Below, piece after piece: positions 45,196-54,276 of a DNA stretch of 64,000 nt. Origin of the DNA: Bacteroidaceae bacterium (GTDB taxonomy: Bacteria > Bacteroidota > Bacteroidia > Bacteroidales > Bacteroidaceae). Location of the stretch: positions 62,001-126,000 of the forward strand of contig JAFWYF010000015.1 of assembly GCA_017522785.1 (NCBI GenBank), read 5' to 3'. The position numbers and the translations under genes were made by a program. How positions within the stretch are numbered: the first letter of the stretch is position 1; every line of letters begins with the position of its first letter. The notes beneath the pieces were generated by a model. That model did not search any database. It saw nothing but the letters and a program-made list of their open reading frames with translations, and had not been told where the DNA came from.

Positions 45196-46470
45196 ATGCT
45201 AACACTTAAAGTTATCGGCCAAGAGACCGAAAAGGTTATTAAAGGTCTCGAGAAAAAGCATTTTAAAAATGCTAAGGAGACTATCGAGAAAGTATTGGAA
45301 CTCGACCGTGAGCGTCGTAGTACACAATCGGAACTAGATGCAACATTGGCACAAAGCAAGCAATGTGCGGCAAAAATTGGCCAGTTGATGAAGGCAAAAG
45401 CGCTCGATGAGGTAGAACAGGTAAAGGCAGAGGTTGCCACCTTAAAGGAGAACGCGAAAGCTTTGCAAGATAAAATGGATGCAGCGGCTAATGCTGTGCA
45501 GGAACTGCTTTATACTATTCCTAATATTCCCTATGACGAGGTGCCCGAAGGTGCTGTAGCCGAGGATAACGTTGTAGAAAAAACAGGTGGCATGGAGACT
45601 ACATTGCCTGCAAATGCGCTTCCTCACTGGGAGTTGGCAAAGAAATACGACCTTATAGATTTCGACCTTGGTGTCAAAATTACAGGTGCCGGTTTCCCTG
45701 TATACAAAGGCAAAGGAGCACAATTGCAACGCGCTCTCATCAACTTCTTCCTTGACGAGGCTCGCAAAGCCGGATATGTAGAGATTATGCCTCCCACAGT
45801 GGTTAATGCGGCGTCGGGATATGGAACAGGTCAGTTGCCCGACAAAGAGGGTCAGATGTATCATTGCCAAATAGACGATTTCTATCTCATTCCAACAGCC
45901 GAGGTTCCTGTAACAAACATATATCGCGATGTTATTCTTGATGAAAAACAGTTGCCAATCAAAAACTGTGCATATACACAATGTTTCCGTCGCGAGGCAG
46001 GTTCGTATGGTAAAGATGTACGTGGTTTAAATCGTTTGCACGAGTTCTCGAAAGTTGAAATTGTGCGCATAGACACTCCTGAACATAGTAAGGAATCACA
46101 CAAAGAGATGTTGGAGCATGTCGAGGGACTACTTCAAAAATTGGAGTTGCCCTATCGCATCTTGCGTCTATGTGGTGGCGATATGAGTTTCACCGCTGCT
46201 CTTTGTTTCGACTTTGAGGTCTATTCCGAGGCGCAGCAACGTTGGCTCGAGGTAAGTTCAGTTTCAAACTTCGATAATTATCAGGCGAACCGTTTGAAAT
46301 GTCGTTATCGCAATGCCGATAAAAAGATAGAATTGTGTCATACACTTAATGGTTCGGCACTTGCTCTCCCACGTATAGTTGCGGCGTTGCTCGAAAATAA
46401 TCAAACTCCCGAAGGCATACGTATTCCAAAAGCGTTGGTTCCCTATTGTGGCTTTGATATTATTGACTAA
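45196..46470 (+). CDS. serS: Seryl-tRNA synthetase
   Basis: 424 residues. The N-terminal antiparallel coiled coil (about 28-100) binds the long variable arm of tRNA-Ser. Class II motifs are present: motif 2 FRREAGSYGKDVRGLNRLHEFSK (given here as one region around 275-297) and motif 3 NGSALALPRIVAALLEN. The motif TAEVPVTN, typical of SerRS, precedes them. It lies between tyrS and the NfnAB-like gene on the same strand. Confidence 0.97.
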   Translation: MLTLKVIGQETEKVIKGLEKKHFKNAKETIEKVLELDRERRSTQSELDATLAQSKQCAAKIGQLMKAKALDEVEQVKAEVATLKENAKALQDKMDAAANAVQELLYTIPNIPYDEVPEGAVAEDNVVEKTGGMETTLPANALPHWELAKKYDLIDFDLGVKITGAGFPVYKGKGAQLQRALINFFLDEARKAGYVEIMPPTVVNAASGYGTGQLPDKEGQMYHCQIDDFYLIPTAEVPVTNIYRDVILDEKQLPIKNCAYTQCFRREAGSYGKDVRGLNRLHEFSKVEIVRIDTPEHSKESHKEMLEHVEGLLQKLELPYRILRLCGGDMSFTAALCFDFEVYSEAQQRWLEVSSVSNFDNYQANRLKCRYRNADKKIELCHTLNGSALALPRIVAALLENNQTPEGIRIPKALVPYCGFDIID

Positions 46471-46512
46471 GCAACCGAATAGATTTTGTTAAAACAGTTA
46501 AAGATTGCACAT

Positions 46513-48816
46513 ATGTATAAGATAGTATCAAAAGAACAGTTTTCGGAAAAGGTCTTCCGTTTACGTGTTGAGGCTCCACTCATTGCAAAATCGTACAGAG
46601 CCGGAAACTTTGTTATCGTAAGAGTAGGTGATAAGGGTGAACGTATTCCTCTTACCATTGCACATGCCGATACCGAAAAAGGTATAATTACACTGGTTAT
46701 ACAAAAAGTAGGATTAAGTTCTTCGCGTCTATGCGATTTGAACGAAGGCGATTATATAACCGACGTTGTTGGTCCTTTGGGGCAAGCAACACACATCGAG
46801 AATTTTGGAACAGTTGTTTGTGCAGGCGGTGGTGTAGGTGTTGCTCCTATGTTGCCAATAGCAACTGCACTCAAAAAAGCAGGTAACAGAGTGATATCTG
46901 TGTTGGCAGGTCGTTCAAAAGACCTTATAATCCTCGAAGAAGAGGTACGCGCAGTTTCCGACGAAGTAATAATAATGACCGATGATGGCTCTTATGGTAA
47001 TAAAGGACTTGTTACCGAGGGTGTTGAGAGTGTTATAAAACGCGAAAAGGTAGATAAGTGTGTAGCCATTGGCCCTGCTATAATGATGAAATTCGTATGT
47101 CTTTTGACAAAGAAATACGAAATACCTACCGAGGTTTCATTGAATACAATTATGGTAGACGGTACCGGAATGTGTGGTGCATGTCGTGTAACAGTAGATG
47201 GAAAAACCAAGTTTGTATGCGTCGATGGTCCCGAATTCGATGGACATAAGGTCGATTTCGATGGTATGATGAAGCGTTTGGGCTCTTTTAAACGCGAGGA
47301 GAAAGAGGAGTTGGACCGTTTCTTACATCACGAAGAGGAGTGTGCTGTCGAAGCAAAAGATGTCGATGAACTTACCGACCGTAATGCTACATGGCGTGCC
47401 GACTTGCGTGCCAAAATGAAGCCTAAAGAGAGAACAACCATTGAACGTTGCGACATGCCGGAACTTGAGCCTGCTTATCGTGCTACAAAATTGCGCGAAG
47501 AGGTTAATACCGGTCTTACAGTAGAAATGGCACAACAAGAGGCACAACGCTGTCTCGATTGTCCCAACCCTGCATGTATGGAGGGCTGTCCTGTAAGCAT
47601 CAAAATACCTTCGTTCATTAAAAATATTGAGCGTGGCGAATTTGGTAAAGCTGCCAAGGTGCTCAAAATGACAAGTTCTTTGCCCGCTGTTTGTGGTCGT
47701 GTATGTCCTCAAGAGAAGCAATGTGAGTCTAAGTGTATTCATCTTAAGATGGGTCATAAGGCTGTTGCAATTGGTGCGTTGGAGCGCTTCGCTGCCGACT
47801 ACGCACGTGAGCATGGTTTGAACGAGGTTCCTGCAATTGCTCCTTCAAACGGAACAAAGGTTGCTGTTGTTGGTTCAGGTCCCGCAGGATTGTCTTTTGC
47901 CGGTGATATGGCAAAATTGGGTTACAGTGTAACCGTTTTCGAGGCTTTGCACGAAATTGGTGGTGTGCTCAAATATGGTATACCGGAATTCCGTTTGCCT
48001 AATGCTATTGTCGAGACCGAAATAGAGATACTTCGCAAAATGGGTGTTGAGTTTGTTAAAGATTGTGTAATAGGTAAAACTCTGTCAATCAAACAACTCG
48101 AAGAAGATGGATATAAAGGAATCTTTGTGGCATCGGGTGCAGGTTTGCCCAATTTCATGAATATTCCCGGTGAGAACTCTATAAACATTATGTCATCTAA
48201 CGAGTATCTCACACGTGTAAACCTCATGGATGCTTCCAATCCCGATACTGATACCCCTATGCACATAGGTAAACGTGTTGCTGTTGTCGGTGGTGGTAAT
48301 ACAGCTATGGACTCGGTGCGCACAGCTTTGCGCTTAGGTGCCGAGAAAGCAATGATAATCTATCGTCGTAGTGAAGCTGAAATGCCCGCACGCCTCGAAG
48401 AGGTTAAGCATGCCAAAGAGGAGGGTGTGGAGTTCCTCACCTTGCATAACCCCATTGAATATATTGCCGACGAGAACGGTTGTGTAAAACAGATTGTTTT
48501 GCAAAAAATGGAGCTTGGTGAACCCGATGCTTCGGGTCGTCGTTCTCCGGTACCCATCGAAGGTGCAATAGAAACAATAGATATAGACATGGCTGTGGTT
48601 TCTGTAGGTGTATCACCCAATCCTCTTGTACCTACATCGGTAGAGGGTTTGGAACTTGGTAGAAAGAACACCATTGCTGTAAACGAAAAGATGCAATCGT
48701 CTATACCTACAATATTTGCCGGTGGCGACATTGTACGTGGTGGCGCAACAGTTATCTTGGCAATGGGCGACGGTAGAAAAGCCGCTGCTTCAATGCATGA
48801 GATGTTGAGCAAGTAA
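46513..48816 (+). CDS. Fused NfnAB-type ferredoxin:NADP oxidoreductase (FNR-like plus GltD-like)
   Basis: 767 residues from the ATG at 46513 (MYKIVSKEQFSEKVF); an in-frame TTG at 46486 is less likely. Residues 1 to about 280 are a ferredoxin-NADP reductase-like subunit with FAD/NAD sites and a [2Fe-2S] motif (GTGMCGACRVTV, then FVCVDGPEFDGH). Residues about 300-767 are a glutamate-synthase-small-subunit-like subunit with cysteine motifs CLDCPNPACMEGCPV and CGRVCPQEKQCESKC for Fe-S clusters, and two dinucleotide folds (VGSGPAGLSFAG, VGGGNTAMDS). In clostridia the separate subunits form the electron-bifurcating NfnAB; fusion suggests the same chemistry but this is untested. Confidence 0.85.
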   Translation: MYKIVSKEQFSEKVFRLRVEAPLIAKSYRAGNFVIVRVGDKGERIPLTIAHADTEKGIITLVIQKVGLSSSRLCDLNEGDYITDVVGPLGQATHIENFGTVVCAGGGVGVAPMLPIATALKKAGNRVISVLAGRSKDLIILEEEVRAVSDEVIIMTDDGSYGNKGLVTEGVESVIKREKVDKCVAIGPAIMMKFVCLLTKKYEIPTEVSLNTIMVDGTGMCGACRVTVDGKTKFVCVDGPEFDGHKVDFDGMMKRLGSFKREEKEELDRFLHHEEECAVEAKDVDELTDRNATWRADLRAKMKPKERTTIERCDMPELEPAYRATKLREEVNTGLTVEMAQQEAQRCLDCPNPACMEGCPVSIKIPSFIKNIERGEFGKAAKVLKMTSSLPAVCGRVCPQEKQCESKCIHLKMGHKAVAIGALERFAADYAREHGLNEVPAIAPSNGTKVAVVGSGPAGLSFAGDMAKLGYSVTVFEALHEIGGVLKYGIPEFRLPNAIVETEIEILRKMGVEFVKDCVIGKTLSIKQLEEDGYKGIFVASGAGLPNFMNIPGENSINIMSSNEYLTRVNLMDASNPDTDTPMHIGKRVAVVGGGNTAMDSVRTALRLGAEKAMIIYRRSEAEMPARLEEVKHAKEEGVEFLTLHNPIEYIADENGCVKQIVLQKMELGEPDASGRRSPVPIEGAIETIDIDMAVVSVGVSPNPLVPTSVEGLELGRKNTIAVNEKMQSSIPTIFAGGDIVRGGATVILAMGDGRKAAASMHEMLSK

Positions 48817-48830
48817 GTCTTGTCTCACTG

Positions 48831-48872
48831 GAAACTGTTTTAATCTTATTTATATAAAATTCAAACAGTTTC
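48831..48872 (+). terminator. Weak inverted repeat after the NfnAB-like gene
   Basis: 10-bp arms GAAACTGTTT/AAACAGTTTC separated by 22 bases, without a good T-run. It may stop the serS-nfn transcript. Confidence 0.35.
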
Positions 48873-48895
48873 TAAATTTATACAAAAAGAATTAT

Positions 48896-48903
48896 TATAT
48901 TTG
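48896..48903 (+). promoter_or_regulatory. -7 element of fba
   Basis: TATATTTG followed by C, about 106 bases before the ATG, giving a long leader. The leader begins with two copies of TTGCCAA (48901-48907 and 48912-48918). Confidence 0.45.
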
Positions 48904-49009
48904 CCAACGTGTTGCCAAATAAATGGTACAATTGTTACTAAAATTGGTAATATAATATTGAAAAATAGAATTTTGAAATATATTTAGTTACTTTTAAAAG
49001 TATAATACT

Positions 49010-50011
49010 ATGGTAAATTTTAAAGAGTTAGGTCTTGTGAACACTCGCGATATGTTCGCAAGAGCAATGAAGGGCGGTTATGCAATTCCCGCGTTCAACT
49101 TCAACAACATGGAGCAGCTTCAAGCTATTGTTATGGCTGCCGTAGAGACAAAATCACCTGTTATTCTTCAGGTATCGAGTGGCGCTCGCAAGTATGCAAA
49201 CCAGACACTTCTCCGTTACATGGCTGAGGGTGCTGTAGAGTATGCAAAAGAGCTTGGTTGCGCAAATCCCGAGATTGTTCTTCACTTGGATCACGGTAAC
49301 TCATTCGAACTCTGCAAATCTTGTATCGACATGGGATTCTCTTCTGTAATGATCGATGGTTCACACCTTCCCTACGAAGAGAACGTTGCTCTTACAAAGA
49401 AAGTTGTTGAGTATGCTCATCAGTACGATGTAACTGTTGAAGGTGAGCTTGGTATCCTTGCCGGTGTTGAGGATGATGTTGTTGCTGAGCATCACACATA
49501 CACACGTCCCGAGGAGGTTGTAGACTTTGTTACAAAGACAGGTTGCGACAGCTTGGCTATCTCTATCGGTACTTCTCACGGTGCTAACAAGTTCAAACCC
49601 GAGCAGTGCACACGTAACGAGAAAGGTGTACTTGTTCCTCCTCCCTTGGCATTCGACGTTCTCGAGGGTTGTATGAAAGAACTTCCCGGTTTCCCCATCG
49701 TTCTTCATGGTTCATCTTCTGTTCCTCAAGAAGAGGTTGAGACAATCAACAAATATGGTGGTGCATTGAAAGATGCTATCGGTATCCCCGAAGAGGAGTT
49801 GCGTAAGGCTGCATCTTTGGCTGTTTGTAAAATCAACATCGACAGCGACAGCCGTCTTGCAATGACTGCTGCAATTCGTGAGGTTTTCGCTACCCAGCCT
49901 GCTGAGTTCGACCCCAGAAAATACCTTGGTCCTGCTCGCGAGAACATGAAGAAACAGTACATCCACAAAATTGTGAACGTACTTGGTTCTGACAACAAAC
50001 TTGCTCAGTAA
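49010..50011 (+). CDS. fba: Class II fructose-1,6-bisphosphate aldolase
   Basis: 333 residues, TIM barrel. It cleaves fructose-1,6-bisphosphate to DHAP and glyceraldehyde-3-P. Zinc-site segments are LHLDHGNSFELC, GELGILAGVEDD, and VLHGSSSVPQEE; substrate binding AISIGTSHGANKF and KINIDSDSRLAMTAAIRE. The codon use (many GTT, CGT, TTC) looks like that of a highly expressed gene. It is monocistronic, between its own promoter and a strong terminator. Confidence 0.96.
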   Translation: MVNFKELGLVNTRDMFARAMKGGYAIPAFNFNNMEQLQAIVMAAVETKSPVILQVSSGARKYANQTLLRYMAEGAVEYAKELGCANPEIVLHLDHGNSFELCKSCIDMGFSSVMIDGSHLPYEENVALTKKVVEYAHQYDVTVEGELGILAGVEDDVVAEHHTYTRPEEVVDFVTKTGCDSLAISIGTSHGANKFKPEQCTRNEKGVLVPPPLAFDVLEGCMKELPGFPIVLHGSSSVPQEEVETINKYGGALKDAIGIPEEELRKAASLAVCKINIDSDSRLAMTAAIREVFATQPAEFDPRKYLGPARENMKKQYIHKIVNVLGSDNKLAQ

Positions 50012-50031
50012 TTAATCTAAGCGGTATATTT

Positions 50032-50068
50032 AAAAACATTGGCAACCAATTGGTTGCCAATGTTTTTT
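50032..50068 (+). terminator. Terminator of fba
   Basis: 36-bp perfect palindrome (arms 50032-50049 and 50050-50067) with core ATTGGCAACCAA and a T6 tail. Confidence 0.93.
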
Positions 50069-50096
50069 GTTTTTGTAAGTTCTCCTATTAGCTACG

Positions 50097-50167
50097 TTGC
50101 CCGGGTGTGGGAGCCTGTTTGGACTCATCGCCAATGAGGGAGAGCTCCTGCTTGTGATACCGGGCAA
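50097..50167. other. Compact GC-rich foldable block of unknown nature
   Basis: An 8-bp outer stem TTGCCCGG/CCGGGCAA (50097-50104 with 50160-50167) encloses GGAGC/GCTCC (50110-50114 with 50144-50148) and CTCAT/ATGAG (50124-50128 with 50134-50138). The block is clearly richer in G+C than its AT-rich surroundings. It has no TpsiC-type loop, so it is not a tRNA. Being palindromic it can fold on either strand. It lies between fba and the 3' end of the BspA-like gene. It could be a small RNA, a transcript-end structure or one copy of a dispersed repeat. Confidence 0.4.
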
Positions 50168-50189
50168 AGTAAGGGCGTCTATAACAAAA

Positions 50190-53003
50190 TTACTTTATAA
50201 ACACCTTTTTACCGTTCACAATATAAACACCATTGCCGGGATTCTCAACCTTGCATCCTTTCAAGTTATAAACAACATTGCTGTTTACACCCTGTGCATC
50301 TACATCATTGATAGAGGTGGTGTCGTTATCGTTTGGCAGGTAGTTTATTGTGGCATTGGTTAAATAATCGTTATAATATCCAATAGTAATATCGACCCAC
50401 TCAGTTTCACTACCTACATAGTTGACCGTAGTAAGAGCATAACAACCATCAAATGCACCATTTCCAATGTTTATTACCGAGTTGGGAATGGTAATCTCGG
50501 CAAGAGCTGAACAAAACTGAAATGCACCATTTCCAATGTTTATTACCGAGTTGGGAATGGTAATCTCAGCAAGACTGTAACAACCTTCAAATGCACCATT
50601 TCCAATGTTTGTTACCGAGTTGGGAATGGTAATCTCGGCAAGAGCTGAGCAAGCATAAAATGCGCTTTCTCCAATGTTTGTTACCGAGTTGGGAATGGTA
50701 ATCTCGGCAAGATTGTAACAATCATAAAATGCGCGTTTTCCAATGGTTGTTACTGTAGAAGGAATAGAGACCGATGTAATGGACCTATTTACATAGGCAA
50801 TTAATGTTGTTTTCTCTTTATTAAACAGCATAGTTCCATTGGCACTGTAATTGGGATTATCTGCAGATACTGTTAAATCAGTGAGATTGCAACCATAAAA
50901 AGCCTGTTCTCCGATGTTTGTTACCGAGTTGGGAATGGTAATCTCAGTAAGAGCATAACAACCATAAAAAGCCAGTTCTCCAATGTTTGTTACCGAGTTG
51001 GGAATGGTAATCTCTGCAAGATTGTAACAACCATCAAATGCACGTTCTCCAATGGTTGTTACAGAATTGGGAATGGTAATCTCAGTAAGAGCAGAACAAC
51101 CGGAAAATGCACTATTTCCGATGTTTGTTACCGAGTTGGGAATATCAACTTTGGTAAGAGCAGGACATCTGGAAAATGCACTTTCTCCAATGGTTGTTAC
51201 AGAATTGGGAATGGTAATCTCAGCAAGAGCTGAGCAACCGGAAAATGCGCTTTCTCCAATGTTTGTTACCGAGTTGGGAATATCAACTTTAGTAAGAGCA
51301 CGACATCCGGAAAATGCACTTTCTCCAATGTTTGTTACCGAGTTGGGAATGGTAATCTCTGTAAGAGCTGAGCAACCATCAAATGCACTATTTCCGATGT
51401 TTGTTACCGAGTTGGGAATGGTAATCTCGGTAAGTCTGTAACAATTTTCAAATGCACTATTGCCAATGTTTGTTACTGAGTTGGGAATGGTAATCACGGC
51501 AAGTATGTAACAACTTTCAAATGCACTATTTCCAATTGTTGTTACTGAGTTAGGAATATCAACTTTAGTAAGAGAGTAGCAACTGGAAAATGCATTGTTA
51601 CCAATGGTTGTTACCGAGTTTGGAATAGTAATCTCGGCAAGAGCAGAACAAAATTCAAATGCACTGTTCCCAATGGTTGTTACAGAGTTAGGAATAGTAA
51701 TCTCGGCAAGAGCTGAACAAGACTTAAATGCACCATTTTCAATGTTTATTACCGTAGAAGGAATAGAGACCGATGTGATGGCTTTATTTACACAAGTAAT
51801 TAATGTTGTTTTATCTTTGTTAAACAACAAAGTTCCATCGGTACTATAATTTGGATTATCTGCAGATACTGTTAAATCGGATAAACTGCAATCATAAAAT
51901 GCATCTTCTCCAATAGTTGTTACAGAATTGGGAATGGTAATCTCAGCAAGAGCTGAGCAACCATAAAATGCACCATTTCCAATGTTTGTTACCGAGTTGG
52001 GAATGGTAATCTCTGCAAGATTGTAACAACCATCAAATGCTCTTTCTCCAATGGTTGTTACAGAATTGGGAATGGTAATCTCAGTAAGAGCAGAACAACC
52101 GGAAAATGCACCATTTCCAATGGTTGTTACAGAATTGGGAATGGTAATCTCAGCAAGAGCTGAGAAACCATAAAATACGCGTTCTCCAATGGTTGTTACC
52201 GTAGAAGGAATAGAGACCGATGTAATGGACCTATTTACACAGGCAATTAATGTTGTTTTGTCTTTGTTAAGCAATAATGCTCCATCGGCGCTGTAATTGG
52301 GGTTATCTGCAGATACTGTTAAATCAGTGAGATTGCAACCATCAAATGCATCTTTTCCAATGTTTGTTACCGAGTTGGGAATGGTAATCTCAGTAAGAGA
52401 GTAACAACCATAAAATGCGCTTTCTCCAATGGTTGTTACCGAGTTAGGAATATCAACTTTAGTAAGAGCACGACATCCATAAAATGCACTTTCTCCAATG
52501 GTTGTTACAGAATTGGGAATGGTAATCTCTGTAAGAGCTGAACAAAACTGAAATACACCATTTCCAATGTTTATTACCGAGTTGGGAATAGTAATCTCGG
52601 CAAGAGCTGAGCAACTATCAAATGCGCTTTCTCCAATTGTTGTTACCGAGTTGGGAATGGTAATTTCTGTAAGAGCTGAACAAGACTGAAATGCACTGTT
52701 GCCAATTGTTGTTACAGAGTTAGGAATCGTAATCTCGGTAAGACTGAAACAAAATCTAAATGCACTTTCTCCAATGCCTACAACTGTATATTCTTTAGAG
52801 TCGTTAGTAACCGTAGAGGGAATATCTACACTGCCGGCGTATTTATAAGACTCATCCCCTTTATATGTTACCTCAACAGTAAGGTCGGTCTCGGAAACAA
52901 CATTGTAATAGATTCCATCAGATTCGAAATCCTGCGCCCATGTAATATTGGGCATCATAATCGCCAATAAAGCGATTAACATTGTAAGTAAAGTTTTTTT
53001 CAT
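50190..53003 (-). CDS. BspA-like leucine-rich-repeat surface protein
   Basis: 937 residues. A signal peptide (MKKTLLTMLIALLAIMMPN, cleaved after TWAQ) is followed by a short beta region and about 30 LRR_5 repeats of 23 residues, consensus AFxxCsaLteITIPNSVTtI. Three repeats carry a longer insert (ADNPNYSxDGxLLFNK, near residues 230, 395 and 745). The tail NLKGCKVENPGNGVYIVNGK resembles the C-terminus of the secreted glycosidase at 22031, suggesting a shared export or anchoring signal. BspA-like proteins of Tannerella and Treponema bind host matrix proteins and other bacteria; adhesion is a reasonable guess. Confidence 0.92.
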   Translation of the reverse strand: MKKTLLTMLIALLAIMMPNITWAQDFESDGIYYNVVSETDLTVEVTYKGDESYKYAGSVDIPSTVTNDSKEYTVVGIGESAFRFCFSLTEITIPNSVTTIGNSAFQSCSALTEITIPNSVTTIGESAFDSCSALAEITIPNSVINIGNGVFQFCSALTEITIPNSVTTIGESAFYGCRALTKVDIPNSVTTIGESAFYGCYSLTEITIPNSVTNIGKDAFDGCNLTDLTVSADNPNYSADGALLLNKDKTTLIACVNRSITSVSIPSTVTTIGERVFYGFSALAEITIPNSVTTIGNGAFSGCSALTEITIPNSVTTIGERAFDGCYNLAEITIPNSVTNIGNGAFYGCSALAEITIPNSVTTIGEDAFYDCSLSDLTVSADNPNYSTDGTLLFNKDKTTLITCVNKAITSVSIPSTVINIENGAFKSCSALAEITIPNSVTTIGNSAFEFCSALAEITIPNSVTTIGNNAFSSCYSLTKVDIPNSVTTIGNSAFESCYILAVITIPNSVTNIGNSAFENCYRLTEITIPNSVTNIGNSAFDGCSALTEITIPNSVTNIGESAFSGCRALTKVDIPNSVTNIGESAFSGCSALAEITIPNSVTTIGESAFSRCPALTKVDIPNSVTNIGNSAFSGCSALTEITIPNSVTTIGERAFDGCYNLAEITIPNSVTNIGELAFYGCYALTEITIPNSVTNIGEQAFYGCNLTDLTVSADNPNYSANGTMLFNKEKTTLIAYVNRSITSVSIPSTVTTIGKRAFYDCYNLAEITIPNSVTNIGESAFYACSALAEITIPNSVTNIGNGAFEGCYSLAEITIPNSVINIGNGAFQFCSALAEITIPNSVINIGNGAFDGCYALTTVNYVGSETEWVDITIGYYNDYLTNATINYLPNDNDTTSINDVDAQGVNSNVVYNLKGCKVENPGNGVYIVNGKKVFIK
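50420..52790 (-). repeat. Coding tandem repeats (~69 bp) of the LRR protein
   Basis: About 30 copies of a 69-bp unit with near-identical DNA, for example the recurring ATTGGGAATGGTAATCTC on the plus strand. Three units are longer. Such identity favours recombination between units and changes in repeat number. Confidence 0.9.
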
Positions 53004-53465
53004 GTTTGTTTAGTATTTAATATTAATAATTTGTTGAATTGTAAAAACAAAAAATGTGCTATCTATGGCACGTTACTGTACAGCACCAAAGCGTATAATG
53101 TTTGTATCTGCTTTGGAGTGTATAACGCTGTGCTATATGTTGTCTTGTTTGCCTGCATGTCATATATTATATATGCTTTTTGCTTTATAATTTTAGGGAC
53201 AACGCAATGGATATCTTTGCAATTACTGAACTAATTCTATGAAAGAATACTTGCTGTCCTCAACCTTAGTTTATGTAATTTATTACAAACATAACTATTT
53301 TAATAATTAACATTCAATTGTTAAATGTATTTTTTTTGGCAACTAGCAGCCATTTTGTATTTATTAACTAAAGAGCGATTTTAAGATGCTGTTTAAGTAT
53401 GTAACTACAATGCACCCCCAAAAAACTTCTGGGGGTGCATTGTGTGTCTCTATGGATTTGAACTC
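53004..53465 (+). other. Intergenic region between the LRR gene and rhaD
   Basis: I see no credible gene. It holds nested inverted repeats (AGCAC 53082-53086 with GTGCT 53130-53134; CCAAAGC 53086-53092 with GCTTTGG 53110-53116), an orphan plus-strand TATCTTTGC at 53212-53220 without a good -33, and the hairpin at 53407-53443. No clear minus-strand promoter for the LRR gene was found. Confidence 0.55.
53407..53443. terminator. Strong hairpin downstream of rhaD
   Basis: 14-bp perfect stem ACAATGCACCCCCA/TGGGGGTGCATTGT with a 9-base loop, 22 bases past the rhaD stop. No T-run follows on either strand. Its CCCCCAAAAA...GGGGG core is similar in style to the hairpin at 25835. Confidence 0.55.
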
Positions 53466-54272
53466 TTAGGATGGCAAGTTAAATACAGGAACGAGTTCTT
53501 CCAACTGCTCGTGGGTCATTCCCTCCGGTTCAAATCCGGCCCAACGTGCATTGAAATATATCTGTGCCGACTTGCTCATGGTGTCAATGGCATCAAAACA
53601 ATCGATTATGTCGTCTCCAACAGCAAGAACACCATGTTTCTCCCACAACAACATATCGTATTTTTCCAACTGTTTTATTGTTGCGTATGCAAGCTCCATG
53701 CTACCGGGGTGTGCGTATGGGACAAGGCCAATGCCTTTGGGGACAACGATGCGTGCTTCGGGTATCATGCTCCACAGCATGCGTGTAAGTGTTGTGGAAT
53801 CTTTGTATGGCTTGCAGTGCGATAGTCCTATCAAATCTGTGGGGTGGGTGTGTAAAACAACAGTGGTCTGACGCCCTATGCTACGTAAATAGTTATGCAT
53901 CATAAGGTGTGAGTGTATCTCCATTGTTGGTCCTACAGGTTGTTCGGCTATAATGTCGAAACTTGTTCCATCGGGTGCAATGCGAATAATAGAGCCATTC
54001 TCAAATGGTGCTTGTGCAACGTAGCGCATGCGTTTGCCTGTTCCTGTAACATAGAAAAAATTACCGCCAAGGAATGGTACTGTTTCGTTGAGTTGGCGTG
54101 TTGGGGCAAGTGCCGGTAGTGCTTTTCCCTCTTCGTCCATTAAGTTGGTGATGTTTACAGATATATTTCCTCCGTTACGCTCCGCCCATCCTTTTGTCCA
54201 GAGGTATCCGGCAACTTCGGCAATACGTTCTATCTCTGCCATCAATTTTTTGTTGTTTCTTATTGCATCCAT
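53466..54272 (-). CDS. rhaD: Rhamnulose-1-phosphate aldolase
   Basis: 268 residues of the class II aldolase/AraD family. RhaD cleaves L-rhamnulose-1-P into DHAP and L-lactaldehyde. Visible: WAERNGGNISVNITN, FFYVTGTGKRMR, the zinc-binding HLMMHNY and LHTHPTDLIGLSH, and WEKHGVLAVGDD with a third His. Residue length and the RhaD-type PTMEIHSHL segment separate it from L-fuculose-1-P aldolase. It follows rhaB after 4 bases. No rhamnose isomerase, permease or regulator is nearby. Confidence 0.93.
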   Translation of the reverse strand: MDAIRNNKKLMAEIERIAEVAGYLWTKGWAERNGGNISVNITNLMDEEGKALPALAPTRQLNETVPFLGGNFFYVTGTGKRMRYVAQAPFENGSIIRIAPDGTSFDIIAEQPVGPTMEIHSHLMMHNYLRSIGRQTTVVLHTHPTDLIGLSHCKPYKDSTTLTRMLWSMIPEARIVVPKGIGLVPYAHPGSMELAYATIKQLEKYDMLLWEKHGVLAVGDDIIDCFDAIDTMSKSAQIYFNARWAGFEPEGMTHEQLEELVPVFNLPS

Positions 54273-54276
54273 AATA

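Noticed and set aside
45442-45981. 179-codon minus-strand open frame
   Set aside because: Antisense to serS, whose motifs cover the region.
50097-50167. tRNA gene, suggested by length and outer stem
   Set aside because: No TpsiC loop, D-loop or anticodon arm pattern on either strand.
50097-50363. 88-codon plus-strand open frame (MPGCGSLFGLIANEG...)
   Set aside because: Its 3' two thirds are antisense to the BspA-like gene and its start lies in the GC-rich foldable block; no promoter or start context supports it.
51052-51849. Two plus-strand open frames of 129 and 84 codons
   Set aside because: They are antisense shadows of the repeat array, made long by the periodic sequence.
50420-52790. 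CRISPR array, because of regular repeats
   Set aside because: The repeat unit is coding, 69 bp, without unique spacers, and no cas genes are present.
53212-53443. Possible second small RNA from orphan TATCTTTGC to the 53407 hairpin
   Set aside because: No -33 element at proper spacing, very AT-rich, and the hairpin has no T-run; noted only in the intergenic entry.
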